Shown in pieces: positions 23,688-32,360 of a stretch of 64,000 nucleotides of DNA. The DNA is from Flavobacterium ustbae. Lineage in GTDB: Bacteria > Bacteroidota > Bacteroidia > Flavobacteriales > Flavobacteriaceae. The notes beneath the pieces are model-generated. The model was not told the DNA's origin. It saw only the letters and a list, made by a program, of their open reading frames with translations, and did no database searches. The DNA lies in contig NZ_RPOC01000001.1 of NCBI RefSeq assembly GCF_003946915.1, forward strand, positions 248,001 to 312,000, given 5' to 3'. A program made the position numbers and the translations under genes. Position 1 is the first letter of the stretch, and each line of letters opens with the position of its first letter.

Positions 23688-24788
23688 ATGTTGTACTTAA
23701 CGGGCATTATAATTACCTTTTTTCTGGTTGTTATTCTCGCAAGCAAACGAAACAAAAGTGAAGCCGATAAAATTTTGGCGCTTTGGTTATTTTGCACCGG
23801 TTTTCATTTGTTTTTGTATTATCTGCATTATCAAAAAGATTTTGCTTCGTTTCCTTTTCTTTTAGGTTTTGAACTTCCAATGCCGTTGCTACAAGGTCCA
23901 TTTTTGTATTTGTATACTTCAGCTTTAACGAATCAGAATCTGTACAAAAAATACAATCTTTTACATTTTCTGCCTTTTATAATTGCGGTTTTATTTCTGA
24001 TGCCGTTTTTTTCACTTCCCTTTTCTGAAAAATTAAAGGTCTTCGAAAATGAAGGCAAAGGCTACGAAAATCTGATTTTGGTTTTATACGGTTTCATTCT
24101 GCTTTCTGGAATAACCTATGCTTTGCTTTCGCTAAGAAAACTTTCCAAACACCAGAAAAATATTTCTGATCAGTTTTCGTCAAGCGAAAAAATCAATCTT
24201 CGATGGTTACAGTACTTAATTTTAGGTTCTAGCATTATTTGGTGCGTCGTTATTTTTTTTGAAGATGAATATATCTTTTCTTTCGTGGTATTTTATCTAA
24301 TGTTTATTGGCTATTTTGGAGTCAAACAAGTTGGAATTTTTACCAATCAGACAATTGCTGAGAATTTAGTTTCGAATGGTTCTGCTAATGAAAATACCGA
24401 AATCGAAAATACAGCTGAAAAAATTAAATATGAGAAATCAGGTTTAAGCAATGCTGAACTTCAATCCATTCATCAACAATTAACGCAACTTATGACGAAT
24501 GAACAACTCTATAAAAACCCTGATCTAACTTTAGCCGAATTATCTCAAAAACTACATATTCATCCTAACATTCTTTCACAAGTTATCAATTCGGCAGAAG
24601 GAAAAAACTTTTACGATTATATCAATTCACAGCGTGTTGAAGAATTTAAAAAAAAAATACTTCTTCCCGAAAACGAAAAATACACGCTGCTTTCTGTTGC
24701 TTTCGAATGTGGTTTTAATTCGAAAACGGCTTTCAATAGAAACTTCAAAAAAGCTACTGGACTTTCCCCTTCTGAATATTTAAAATAA
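23688..24788 (+). CDS. Membrane-bound AraC-family regulator
   Basis: This 366-aa protein has a multi-helix membrane domain of about seven segments in residues 1-220. A linker and a C-terminal AraC/XylS DNA-binding domain (about 270-366) follow, with LAELSQKLHIHPNILSQVIN for the first helix-turn-helix and VAFECGFNSKTAFNRNFKK for the second. It is likely a one-step membrane sensor that binds DNA from the inner face. Its signal and targets are unknown. The lipoprotein hydrolase gene starts 259 bp downstream after repeat DNA. Confidence 0.87.
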   Translation: MLYLTGIIITFFLVVILASKRNKSEADKILALWLFCTGFHLFLYYLHYQKDFASFPFLLGFELPMPLLQGPFLYLYTSALTNQNLYKKYNLLHFLPFIIAVLFLMPFFSLPFSEKLKVFENEGKGYENLILVLYGFILLSGITYALLSLRKLSKHQKNISDQFSSSEKINLRWLQYLILGSSIIWCVVIFFEDEYIFSFVVFYLMFIGYFGVKQVGIFTNQTIAENLVSNGSANENTEIENTAEKIKYEKSGLSNAELQSIHQQLTQLMTNEQLYKNPDLTLAELSQKLHIHPNILSQVINSAEGKNFYDYINSQRVEEFKKKILLPENEKYTLLSVAFECGFNSKTAFNRNFKKATGLSPSEYLK

Positions 24789-24807
24789 GTTTTTAGTTGT
24801 TTTTAAT

Positions 24808-24906
24808 CTCGCAAAGACGCGAAGACGCAAAGTTTTTTTCTGCCAATCTTGATCTGATCAAATCTGGGTAAAAAATAAAAACTTTGCGTCTTCTCGACTT
24901 TGCGAG
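24808..24906. repeat. Long inverted repeat CTCGCAAAGACGCGAAGACGC
   Basis: The arms 24808-24835 and 24878-24906 are near-complementary (CGCAAAG...GACGCAAAGTTTTT). Degenerate CTTAG repeats and a GCCCCACC / GTTGGGGC hairpin (24973-24994) follow. Nothing coding is seen in 24789-25047. Confidence 0.6.
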
Positions 24907-25047
24907 CAAATTTCAGCAGTAAAAAAACTTAGAAGCTTAGCTCCTTAGCATCTCAGAAGCTTTAAAAGAAAAGCCCCACCTTACAAGTTGGGGCGACCAG
25001 CATAGTATTGGAGCACATCTTTGCAGAAATTTTAATCAATTCTTGCA

Positions 25048-26040
25048 ATGAAAACCAACTTACTTTACTCAGCTGTAATAGCTGTTTTAATTTTCTTTTT
25101 TATTGGATGTGAAAATGAAAATAACATTAATGAATCTGGATATTTAGTTCCGAAAACCGTCGATGAAGATTCGTCAATTCCTTCGATTTTTGTAAACGGA
25201 ACACAACTGCATGCTGAAACCTTTGGGAATCCAAACGATCCGATGCTCATCTTTTTACACGGCGGTCCAGGTTCTGATTACCGAAACGGATTAAACGTAC
25301 AAGAACTTGCCGATGACGGTTATTACGTCATTTTTTACGATCAGCGTGGTTCGGGATTATCCAAACGTCACGATAAAAAAAGCTATTCGATTCAACTGGT
25401 TTTAGATGATTTAACTGCAGTTATCGAATATTACAGAACTTCTCCTAATCAGAAAGTTTTTCTGTTTGGACATTCTTGGGGTGCTATGCTCGGAACGGCC
25501 TATGTGAATTCGTATCCTGATAAAATTGATGGCTTAATCTTGGCAGAACCAGGCGGACTCAACAAAAAACTATTAGACGAATATGGCGAAATGAGCCGTA
25601 AAATCAACATTTTTTCTGAGGTGACGAGCAATCTTTTGTATGTCGATCAATTTATAACCGGAAAAGAAAATCAGCATGCTATTTTAGATTATAAATACGG
25701 AATCTCATCGAGTTTTTCTTATGCAAAAGGAAATACAGAGGGAATTCCAGGACCTTCTCCGTTCTGGCGAATCGGAACTACGGTTTTAGAAAGTTTTATC
25801 GATATTTCCGAAAATGATGGTTTTGATTTCACCACCAATCTCGATCAATATCAGACTAAAGTTTTGTTTTTATATGGAGAATTGAACAAGTCTTACGGAT
25901 TAAATTTTGCACAAAGAGAAGCAGCTTATTTTCCTGTTTCTGAAATTGAAGAAGTAAAAGGAACAGGCCACGAAATGATTTACTTCAAATGGGAAAATGT
26001 CGAGCCTTTAGTATTGAATTATTTAAATAATCTAAAATAA
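25048..26040 (+). CDS. Lipoprotein alpha/beta hydrolase (proline-iminopeptidase-like)
   Basis: This 330-aa protein has a lipoprotein signal (lipobox FFIGC near 17-21) and an alpha/beta-hydrolase fold. The oxyanion motif HGGPGSDYRN is at about 71-80, DQRGSG at about 97-102, and the nucleophile elbow GHSWGAMLG at about 145-153. The late Asp (LFLYGELN region) and His (GTGHEM, about 310-315) complete the triad. The HGGPG motif links it to S33 proline iminopeptidases and related esterases. Its substrate is unknown. The next gene starts 5 bp after its stop. Confidence 0.87.
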   Translation: MKTNLLYSAVIAVLIFFFIGCENENNINESGYLVPKTVDEDSSIPSIFVNGTQLHAETFGNPNDPMLIFLHGGPGSDYRNGLNVQELADDGYYVIFYDQRGSGLSKRHDKKSYSIQLVLDDLTAVIEYYRTSPNQKVFLFGHSWGAMLGTAYVNSYPDKIDGLILAEPGGLNKKLLDEYGEMSRKINIFSEVTSNLLYVDQFITGKENQHAILDYKYGISSSFSYAKGNTEGIPGPSPFWRIGTTVLESFIDISENDGFDFTTNLDQYQTKVLFLYGELNKSYGLNFAQREAAYFPVSEIEEVKGTGHEMIYFKWENVEPLVLNYLNNLK

Positions 26041-26045
26041 CTGAC

Positions 26046-26720
26046 ATGAAAGCAATACTAGTAATAATCACATTTCTCTTTTCACTTCTGTATTCTAACA
26101 TTTTACAATCGCAAACCATTAATTGGGGAAATTTAAAAAGTGAAGAAAGACATATTTTGAATGTCAACGCCGGCTGGGAATATAGTTTTGTTTATGGACT
26201 AAGTTACGGTTATCATCTAAAAACCAAAATGCCAATTATTCTCGAAAGTTCGATTTCTTTTGCATCTGGCGAAGTTATTTTTGATGATTTTAAAACCAAA
26301 ATTGGTGGACAAATACATATTTATCGAATTGAAAATTTCCGTTTCAACGCCGCAATTCACGGAATTTACAGAAGATACGGAAATCCGATTGTGACTTTAC
26401 AAAATTTTGGCGCCGATGCTTCAATTACAATTGGTTATTATAAACCGAAATGGTTTGTCGCAGGAGAATTCGGTTTTGATAAAGCCATTGTAACACATTT
26501 TAAGCATACTCAAATTTACGAAGAAGTCTATCCTGAAGTCAAAAATGGCTGGTACGAACCTTCAACTGGAGGAAATTTTAATTTCGGAATTCAAGGCGGT
26601 TATTCTTTTAAGAAAAGTGACTTGACTTTACGAGCTGGAAAAATAATAACACAAGATTTTAAAACCACACCAATGATTCCATTTTATGTACAATTGGGAT
26701 ATAATTATAAATTGGATTAA
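26046..26720 (+). CDS. Predicted outer-membrane beta-barrel protein
   Basis: This 224-aa protein has a signal peptide (1-22, ending LQSQ). A pattern of alternating hydrophobic strands (WEYSFVYGLSYGYHL, FNFGIQGGYSF, YVQLGYNYKL at the end) fits a small outer-membrane barrel. No family is recognised. It starts 5 bp after the lipoprotein hydrolase stop, so the two are co-transcribed and may act together in the envelope. A perfect palindromic terminator ends the unit. Confidence 0.7.
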   Translation: MKAILVIITFLFSLLYSNILQSQTINWGNLKSEERHILNVNAGWEYSFVYGLSYGYHLKTKMPIILESSISFASGEVIFDDFKTKIGGQIHIYRIENFRFNAAIHGIYRRYGNPIVTLQNFGADASITIGYYKPKWFVAGEFGFDKAIVTHFKHTQIYEEVYPEVKNGWYEPSTGGNFNFGIQGGYSFKKSDLTLRAGKIITQDFKTTPMIPFYVQLGYNYKLD

Positions 26721-26740
26721 TCTGATTCGACACAAAGTTT

Positions 26741-26773
26741 AAACCCGACAGGTTTTAGAAACCTGTCGGGTTT
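26741..26773. terminator. Perfect palindromic terminator
   Basis: AAACCCGACAGGTTT and its complement flank a 3-nt TAG loop, with T residues after. It lies between convergent genes and belongs to a repeat family also at 23450 and 40274. Confidence 0.85.
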
Positions 26774-26781
26774 TAATTGAA

Positions 26782-27501
26782 TTATAATCCAGATGCTTCG
26801 CTAACAATTACCCATTTATCTTTTGCATATCTCCATTCTGCTACATATTCACCGCCAATCGATTGGCCCGAACTTAAAATCGCGCTCCATTTGCCTTTTT
26901 CAATGGCTACCGTATCATTAACCTCGACATTTACTATCTTGATTTCAGTAAATTTAAACTTCTTTGATTCTATAGTGTAATAATTCTTAATGAAATCTTG
27001 ACCACAACCTCTCGAGACTAGACAAGCATCTTCACTGTATAAATTGACTATCGAATTAATCTCTCCATTGTTAAACCATTTCACAAAATCTGCGTTCGAT
27101 TTTTCTATCTGATTTCGGACTTTAGATTGGGCGAAAATCTGATTGGTTAAAGACGAAAATCCCCATACAATAACAATTATTGCTAGCGATAAAATTGATA
27201 TTTTTTTCATAGTGTTTGTTTTTAAATTAAATAAATCAATAAAACTTATATAAACTTGCTCGAGCCATTTTTTGGTTCTCCGTTTATTCTCATTTTGAGA
27301 TTGTAAGGAGTTTTCAAAATCAAGTTCCAATACTTCAAAAATCAACCTAACTGTATAACTTCTAGGTGTTACTTCGCCAGCTTCTATACGCTGCAAAGTT
27401 CTCACACTCAGATTACATTTTTCCACAAGTTCTTCCTGCGTAAATCCTTTTGATTTTCTGTAATCTGCAATCTTCTTTCCTAGTTCTGGTTGCTGAATCA
27501 T
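26782..27501 (-). CDS. XRE helix-turn-helix / membrane segment / SnoaL-like fusion
   Basis: This 239-aa protein has an N-terminal Cro/XRE helix-turn-helix (9-60, GKKIADYRKSKGFTQEEL then SVRTLQRIEAG) and a linker. A single hydrophobic segment (101-123) follows. The C-terminal domain (about 127-239) looks like the SnoaL/DUF4440 fold, with WFNNGEINSIVNLYSEDACLV. As written, it would sense in the periplasm and bind DNA in the cytoplasm. M98 (ATG at 27210), followed by KKISIL and a signal-peptide-like stretch ending IFAQ, could be an internal start giving a secreted SnoaL protein. A TAGATTTG promoter precedes the full gene. Confidence 0.8.
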   Translation of the reverse strand: MIQQPELGKKIADYRKSKGFTQEELVEKCNLSVRTLQRIEAGEVTPRSYTVRLIFEVLELDFENSLQSQNENKRRTKKWLEQVYISFIDLFNLKTNTMKKISILSLAIIVIVWGFSSLTNQIFAQSKVRNQIEKSNADFVKWFNNGEINSIVNLYSEDACLVSRGCGQDFIKNYYTIESKKFKFTEIKIVNVEVNDTVAIEKGKWSAILSSGQSIGGEYVAEWRYAKDKWVIVSEASGL

Positions 27502-27517
27502 CTTTGAAACTTTTAAG

Positions 27518-27525
27518 CAAATCTA
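27518..27525 (-). promoter_or_regulatory. Promoter -7 element (TAGATTTG, minus strand)
   Basis: CAAATCTA on the plus strand lies 17 bp upstream of the fusion gene's ATG. Confidence 0.5.
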
Positions 27526-27640
27526 AATCTTAACTTTAAAACACTTCATCAATTTTATTCGTCTTTCTCACGTCATTTACCCGCCATTTATTTTTAAACC
27601 ACTATTTTCAATACATTAATTATTATTTCAATCTAAATTA

Positions 27641-30043
27641 CTAAAAAACAACCTCTTTACTTTCTCCCTTCTTCAAAACAATTTCCTGTTTTTTATTTCC
27701 AAAAATTAAAGTTGTTTTGCCTCCTTTTTTAGAAGAAATAATCAGTTTTTGAAGATTTTTATTACTCCAATTCATTTCAATTTCAAATCCGCCACGAGCG
27801 CAAAGTCCTTTTACAGAACCTTCTTCCCAAGCGTCTGGTAAAGCAGGCAATAATCTAATTTCATTTTCGTCAGATTGGACTAACATTTCAGCAACAGCTG
27901 CAGCGCCTCCAAAATTACCATCAATTTGAAACGGCGGATGCGCATCGAACAAATTCGGGTACGTTCCTCCTCCACGTCTTGGCGTTTCGGTTTTCTTTCC
28001 GTCAGGATCAACGTATCGTAATAATTCGCGGAACATTTTATACGCACGATTTCCGTCCCAAAGTCTTGCCCAAAGATTGATTCTCCAGCCTTTTGACCAA
28101 CCTGTAGTTTCGTCGCCTTTTATTTCTAAAGTTTTCTTTGAAGCTTCCGCTAAATCGGGAGTTTTCAGTGGCGTAATATGATCCCCAGGAAAAAGTCCAA
28201 ATAACTGTGATTGGTGACGATGTTTCGGATCATTATCTTCCCAATCAAAATACCATTCCTGCAGGTTTCCTTTTTTACCAATCTGATACGGATGCAATTT
28301 TGCCAATGCTTTTTCTAATTTATCTCTGAAAGCAGCATCGGTATTCAGTACTTTTGAAGCTTTAATTGTTTTATCAAAGCATTCGCGAATCATTGCTAAA
28401 TCGGCTGTTCCGCCGTATAATGTTGCTCCTACAAAACCATCTGCCAGTTTGTATTGGTTTTCCGGCGAAGTTGAAGGTGATGTAATTAGATTTCCGTTTT
28501 TATCCGTTATTAACCATTCCAAACAAAATTCTGCCGCGCCTTTCATTAACGGATAACCTTCTTTTTTTAAATAGTCTTTGTCCTGCGTAAAAATATAATG
28601 TTCCCAAATGTGTGTGCTCAGCCACGCGCCCGCCATTGGCCAGCAAGCCCACATTGGATCTTCTTTTCCAAATTGTCCAACGGGATTGGTCATCGCCCAG
28701 ATATCCGAATTATGTCCTGCAGCCCAGCCTTTATCTACTCCATAAAAAGTTTTTGCTGTAACTTTTCCGGTTACAGAAAGATTTTTGATAAAACTTAAAA
28801 GTGATTCGTGCATTTCTGAAAGATTGGTGTTTTCTGCCAGCCAGTAATTTTCTTCCAGATTAATATTCATGGTATAATTACTACTCCACGGCGGACTCAA
28901 ATGCGGATTCCATAATCCTTGCAGATTAGCCGGAACACCCAAAGTTCTGGAAGAACTTATTAATAAATACCTACCGTAATTGAAATATAGGATTTCCAGA
29001 TTTTTATCTTCTTTTCCGTCGGCATAACGCAATAAACGTTCGTCTGTTGGTAAATCTGGTGCAGTTGTTTTTCCTAAACTTAAATCAACACGATTATAGA
29101 ATTTTTGATAATCAGAAACATGCTTTTCTTTTAATTTATCGAATGGTTTTGCAAATGCTTTATTCAGGTTTTGTGCTGCAATTGCCACCTCATCTACGCC
29201 TTCGGTTGCGGGATTTTTATCAAATCCGTTAAAACTTGTTGCGACAGAAACATAAATGGTAACCTCCGAGGCGTTTTTTAAAGTCAAAGATTCTCTTGAA
29301 CTTGTAAGTTGTCCATCTGTTTTTTTGACTTGTAACAAAGTTGTAAATCTTGTTCCTCGTTCTTTGATAGCTAAATATTTAGAAGGAACCGGATATCCTG
29401 CATTTTCATTAATTGGCGCCGTTCCGTTCATCATCAAAATATTGTTTCTGACTCCAATTTCTGATCTTAATAAACTTTTTAAATTAATATCGAAGTTCAA
29501 AGCGCCTTTTTGACTACTTGTCAGTTTGATAACCAAAACCTGATCTGGAGCCGAAACAAAGTATTCGCGTGTATATTTTACGCCGTCCATTTCATAGGTC
29601 ACTTTTGATGTTCCGCTGGCGATATCCAACTCTCGGTAATAGTTTGTCGCTTTTCCTTTCTCTGAATTATTAATTTCTAATGTTCCAAGCGGAGCGTATT
29701 TTTCTGAATTTTTACCCTGAATTTTCTTGTTCAGTTCTTCGGCTAGTTTGTAGTTTTCGTTTTTTAAGGCTTCACGAATGGCCGGAATATTTTTATAAGC
29801 TTCGGGATTCATGTTGGCATTTACAGGCTCACCCGACCAAAGCGTAATATCGTTCAAATAAATTTTATCTGAATTTACACCGCCAAAAACCGTCGCACCC
29901 ATTTTTCCGTTTCCTAAAACTAAGCTTTCTTCAAAGAATTCTGCGGGTTGTTTGTACCACAATTTATGCGTGGATTGTGCTTTTGCGCAGAAAGAGGTTA
30001 GAAGGAAAATGTAAAATGTTTTTTTTATGATGTTTGAATTCAT
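27641..30043 (-). CDS. GH95 family alpha-L-fucosidase
   Basis: This 800-aa exported enzyme (signal peptide ending CAKAQ, about 23) shows the full GH95 layout: an N-terminal beta-sandwich (about 25-280) and a long helical-barrel domain. Candidate catalytic residues are the paired Asn N393 and N395 in TMNINLE, E528 in STSPENQ and D708 in FQIDGNFGG, in the same order as the Asn/Asn/Glu/Asp set of characterised 1,2-alpha-fucosidases. It would remove the terminal fucose from fucosyl-galactosyl side chains. Some GH95 members act on alpha-L-galactose instead. It is the last gene of the locus. Confidence 0.9.
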   Translation of the reverse strand: MNSNIIKKTFYIFLLTSFCAKAQSTHKLWYKQPAEFFEESLVLGNGKMGATVFGGVNSDKIYLNDITLWSGEPVNANMNPEAYKNIPAIREALKNENYKLAEELNKKIQGKNSEKYAPLGTLEINNSEKGKATNYYRELDIASGTSKVTYEMDGVKYTREYFVSAPDQVLVIKLTSSQKGALNFDINLKSLLRSEIGVRNNILMMNGTAPINENAGYPVPSKYLAIKERGTRFTTLLQVKKTDGQLTSSRESLTLKNASEVTIYVSVATSFNGFDKNPATEGVDEVAIAAQNLNKAFAKPFDKLKEKHVSDYQKFYNRVDLSLGKTTAPDLPTDERLLRYADGKEDKNLEILYFNYGRYLLISSSRTLGVPANLQGLWNPHLSPPWSSNYTMNINLEENYWLAENTNLSEMHESLLSFIKNLSVTGKVTAKTFYGVDKGWAAGHNSDIWAMTNPVGQFGKEDPMWACWPMAGAWLSTHIWEHYIFTQDKDYLKKEGYPLMKGAAEFCLEWLITDKNGNLITSPSTSPENQYKLADGFVGATLYGGTADLAMIRECFDKTIKASKVLNTDAAFRDKLEKALAKLHPYQIGKKGNLQEWYFDWEDNDPKHRHQSQLFGLFPGDHITPLKTPDLAEASKKTLEIKGDETTGWSKGWRINLWARLWDGNRAYKMFRELLRYVDPDGKKTETPRRGGGTYPNLFDAHPPFQIDGNFGGAAAVAEMLVQSDENEIRLLPALPDAWEEGSVKGLCARGGFEIEMNWSNKNLQKLIISSKKGGKTTLIFGNKKQEIVLKKGESKEVVF

Positions 30044-30108
30044 AGGCTTTGTTGTTTTTGGTTTTTGTCATTCTTCGTTCCTCAGAATAACAAATGTATA
30101 AATATATC

Positions 30109-30191
30109 GTTCCTACGGAACTTAATTTCTTATTTTCATCTCTTCAACGGATTAAAATCCGTTGCTGCCGATATTTTGTTCCTAACGGAAC
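30109..30191. repeat. Cluster of small palindromes
   Basis: GTTCCTACGGAAC (30109-30121), AACGGATTAAAATCCGTT (30146-30163) and GTTCCTAACGGAAC (30178-30191) are spaced across the gap between the esterase and GH95 genes. They are related to the element at 10313-10455. No ORF is supported. Confidence 0.65.
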
Positions 30192-30297
30192 ATCACTTTG
30201 CAAAATAAAAAACTTTCATCAAAGAAACTTTAATTTTGTGTCACTAATTATCGCCAATCTAGTAGGAACTAAAAACTAGGAACTAAAAGCTAAGGAC

Positions 30298-32244
30298 TTA
30301 TTTACTCACTTTATAAACCTCATTTTCCGTCACCATTTCCCAATTATCGGTTCTGAATGGCGATGCTGGAAATTTCTCTTTATTAAACAAATTGATATTT
30401 GTATCATCGTCTGCCCAACCGTAATGTACGGCAAGCGGATTTTGAACCTGATCGCTCGAAACGATTATTTTGTTGTCTTTTATTATCGCTTTCGCGGAAT
30501 GAAAAACTTTGTCTGCGCCTGCGATTTCAAAACCTTTTAATTCATCGTTATTTGGCGATGATAACCCGCCGCCAATGTTATCGAAAGTTAGGATGATTTG
30601 GTTTCCTTTTATTTCCTGCGATTTGTAAGTTGGCCCACTGTACACTTGTTTTTTACCGTAAAGATTATTCATGGCAATAGCTGCCAAACGCAATCCGATG
30701 TCTTGTTTATTGGTTGGGTGAATGTCTTTTGCGTTTCCGATATCGGTCGTAACCGCCATTCCGGTATTGGGTAATTTTAAAGTTTCAGATTGTGCTTCGC
30801 GAAGTTCTGCCCAACGGCTTCCTTTTTGGCTGTTTCCTCCGAACTCATCGAAAGTAGATAATTGAACGAAATAAAAAGGAAAATTACCTTGTTTAAATTT
30901 GCTTCTCCAATCTTTAATCATTAACGGAAATGCTTCTTTGTATTGTTTGGCTCTCCAGACATTGGCTTCGCCCTGATACCATAAAACACCCTGAAACGCA
31001 TACGGAACCAGCGGATTTACCATCGCATTGTACAATAACGATGGATAACTGTTTGGAGAAACTTCGATTCTGACTTTTATTACATTGAATTTCCAAAGTC
31101 CGTCAAGAGGAAGATTTGTGTCTTTAAAATCGATTTTTAAATCGGATGGATCGCCGTAGATTCCGCCACCGCCGCTGTAATCGGTAATTCTAACTGCGAT
31201 TACGTTGGTTCCTTCTTTCAGCACATTTGCTGGAATTTTGTAAATTCTTTTTGCATCCCAAAGATTGTTCGTTCCCACTTCAACTCCGTTTACATACGTT
31301 TTGTCTTCGTCGTCTACTTTGGCTAAATGTAAAACAGCTTCTTTTTTTGCTTGTTCTGCTGTTAAAACAACGGTTTTACGCATCCAGACAATTCCATCGA
31401 TATTTCCGATCTGTTGGTTTTCCCAAAGAGATGGTACTTTTATTTCTGGCCAGTTTTTGTCTTGAAAATTTGCATTTTTAAACTGCTCTTCGTTTTCCAT
31501 CGAAACCTCAAATCCCTGTACTTTTTTCAGATTGTCTAAAACCGATTTTTTATAAGTTTCAAAAATGGCATTAATATCTACGGTTGGAACATTGGCAATC
31601 ATCGATTTGAATTCTGGACTGTTTTCAAAAGCTTCACGGCTTGTCCAAGTTTCTACATTCGTTCCGCCCCAAGAAGTATTGATGATTCCGATTGGGATTT
31701 TTAGTTCCGAATATAATTTTCTGGCGAAATAATAGCCAACTGCTGTAAAGTTGCCTACATTTTCTTTGTTGGCTACTTCCCATTTTCCTTGTTTTAAGTC
31801 GTCTTTTGGAGTTCCGCTTAAATCTTGTGCAACGCCAAAATGACGAATCATTGGATAATTGGCATCTGCAATTTCTTTTTCTGAATTCATAGTTTTAACA
31901 ACTTGAAATTCCATATTCGATTGTCCGCTGCAAATCCAGACTTCGCCAACCAAAACATTTTTGATGGTAATTTTATTTTTTCCGATAATGATCAATTCGA
32001 ATGGTCCGCCGGCTTTTTCAGCAGCTAAATCTATCGTCCATTTTCCGTTTTTATCGGCTGTTGTTTTTTTGATTTGTTTATTAAAATGCACTTCGACATT
32101 TTCATTTGCATCGGCAAAACCCCAAATCGGAATTTGTTTGTCTCTTTGGAGTACCATTCCATCAGAGAATATTAAAGGCATTCTAACGTTAGCATTAGCT
32201 ATTACATTAAATATCAATAAAATAAAAACTATTGACTTTTTCAT
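30298..32244 (-). CDS. CE20-like acetylesterase (SASA/SGNH fold)
   Basis: This 648-aa exported protein has a signal peptide (about 1-19). An SGNH-type esterase core carries the nucleophile motif SGQSNMEF (S109) and the late Asp/His in AKDIHPTNKQDIG (about residue 513). A jelly-roll, GH2-sugar-binding-like insert (about 250-380, IDGIVWMRKTV...AVRITDYSGGGGIYG) interrupts the esterase domain. This architecture matches family CE20, known as xyloglucan acetylesterases in Xanthomonas. It is often misnamed sialate O-acetylesterase. It probably removes acetyl groups from galactosyl residues so that GH95 and GH2 can proceed. Confidence 0.85.
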   Translation of the reverse strand: MKKSIVFILLIFNVIANANVRMPLIFSDGMVLQRDKQIPIWGFADANENVEVHFNKQIKKTTADKNGKWTIDLAAEKAGGPFELIIIGKNKITIKNVLVGEVWICSGQSNMEFQVVKTMNSEKEIADANYPMIRHFGVAQDLSGTPKDDLKQGKWEVANKENVGNFTAVGYYFARKLYSELKIPIGIINTSWGGTNVETWTSREAFENSPEFKSMIANVPTVDINAIFETYKKSVLDNLKKVQGFEVSMENEEQFKNANFQDKNWPEIKVPSLWENQQIGNIDGIVWMRKTVVLTAEQAKKEAVLHLAKVDDEDKTYVNGVEVGTNNLWDAKRIYKIPANVLKEGTNVIAVRITDYSGGGGIYGDPSDLKIDFKDTNLPLDGLWKFNVIKVRIEVSPNSYPSLLYNAMVNPLVPYAFQGVLWYQGEANVWRAKQYKEAFPLMIKDWRSKFKQGNFPFYFVQLSTFDEFGGNSQKGSRWAELREAQSETLKLPNTGMAVTTDIGNAKDIHPTNKQDIGLRLAAIAMNNLYGKKQVYSGPTYKSQEIKGNQIILTFDNIGGGLSSPNNDELKGFEIAGADKVFHSAKAIIKDNKIIVSSDQVQNPLAVHYGWADDDTNINLFNKEKFPASPFRTDNWEMVTENEVYKVSK

Positions 32245-32275
32245 TTTTTATTTATTTAAATATTAAAAACCAGAT

Positions 32276-32336
32276 AAGTGATATAAGTAAAATAAGATAT
32301 TTATTTATTCAAAACTTATCTTTACTTATATCACTT
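32276..32336 (-). terminator. Long-stem hairpin between the GH5 and esterase genes
   Basis: Perfect 16-bp arms AAGTGATATAAGTAAA / TTTACTTATATCACTT flank a 29-nt loop. It lies after the GH5 stop and may end or dampen transcription. Confidence 0.6.
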
Positions 32337-32360
32337 ACATGATTTTGAGGGCTTTTTTTA

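Noticed and set aside
23483..23761. Plus-strand 92-codon ORF before the AraC gene
   Set aside because: It runs through a palindromic repeat and into the AraC gene in another frame, with no protein-like features.
30298..32244. Sialate O-acetylesterase acting on sialic acid
   Set aside because: No sialidase or sialic-acid catabolism genes are nearby; the interrupted SGNH layout and the xyloglucan enzymes favour CE20.
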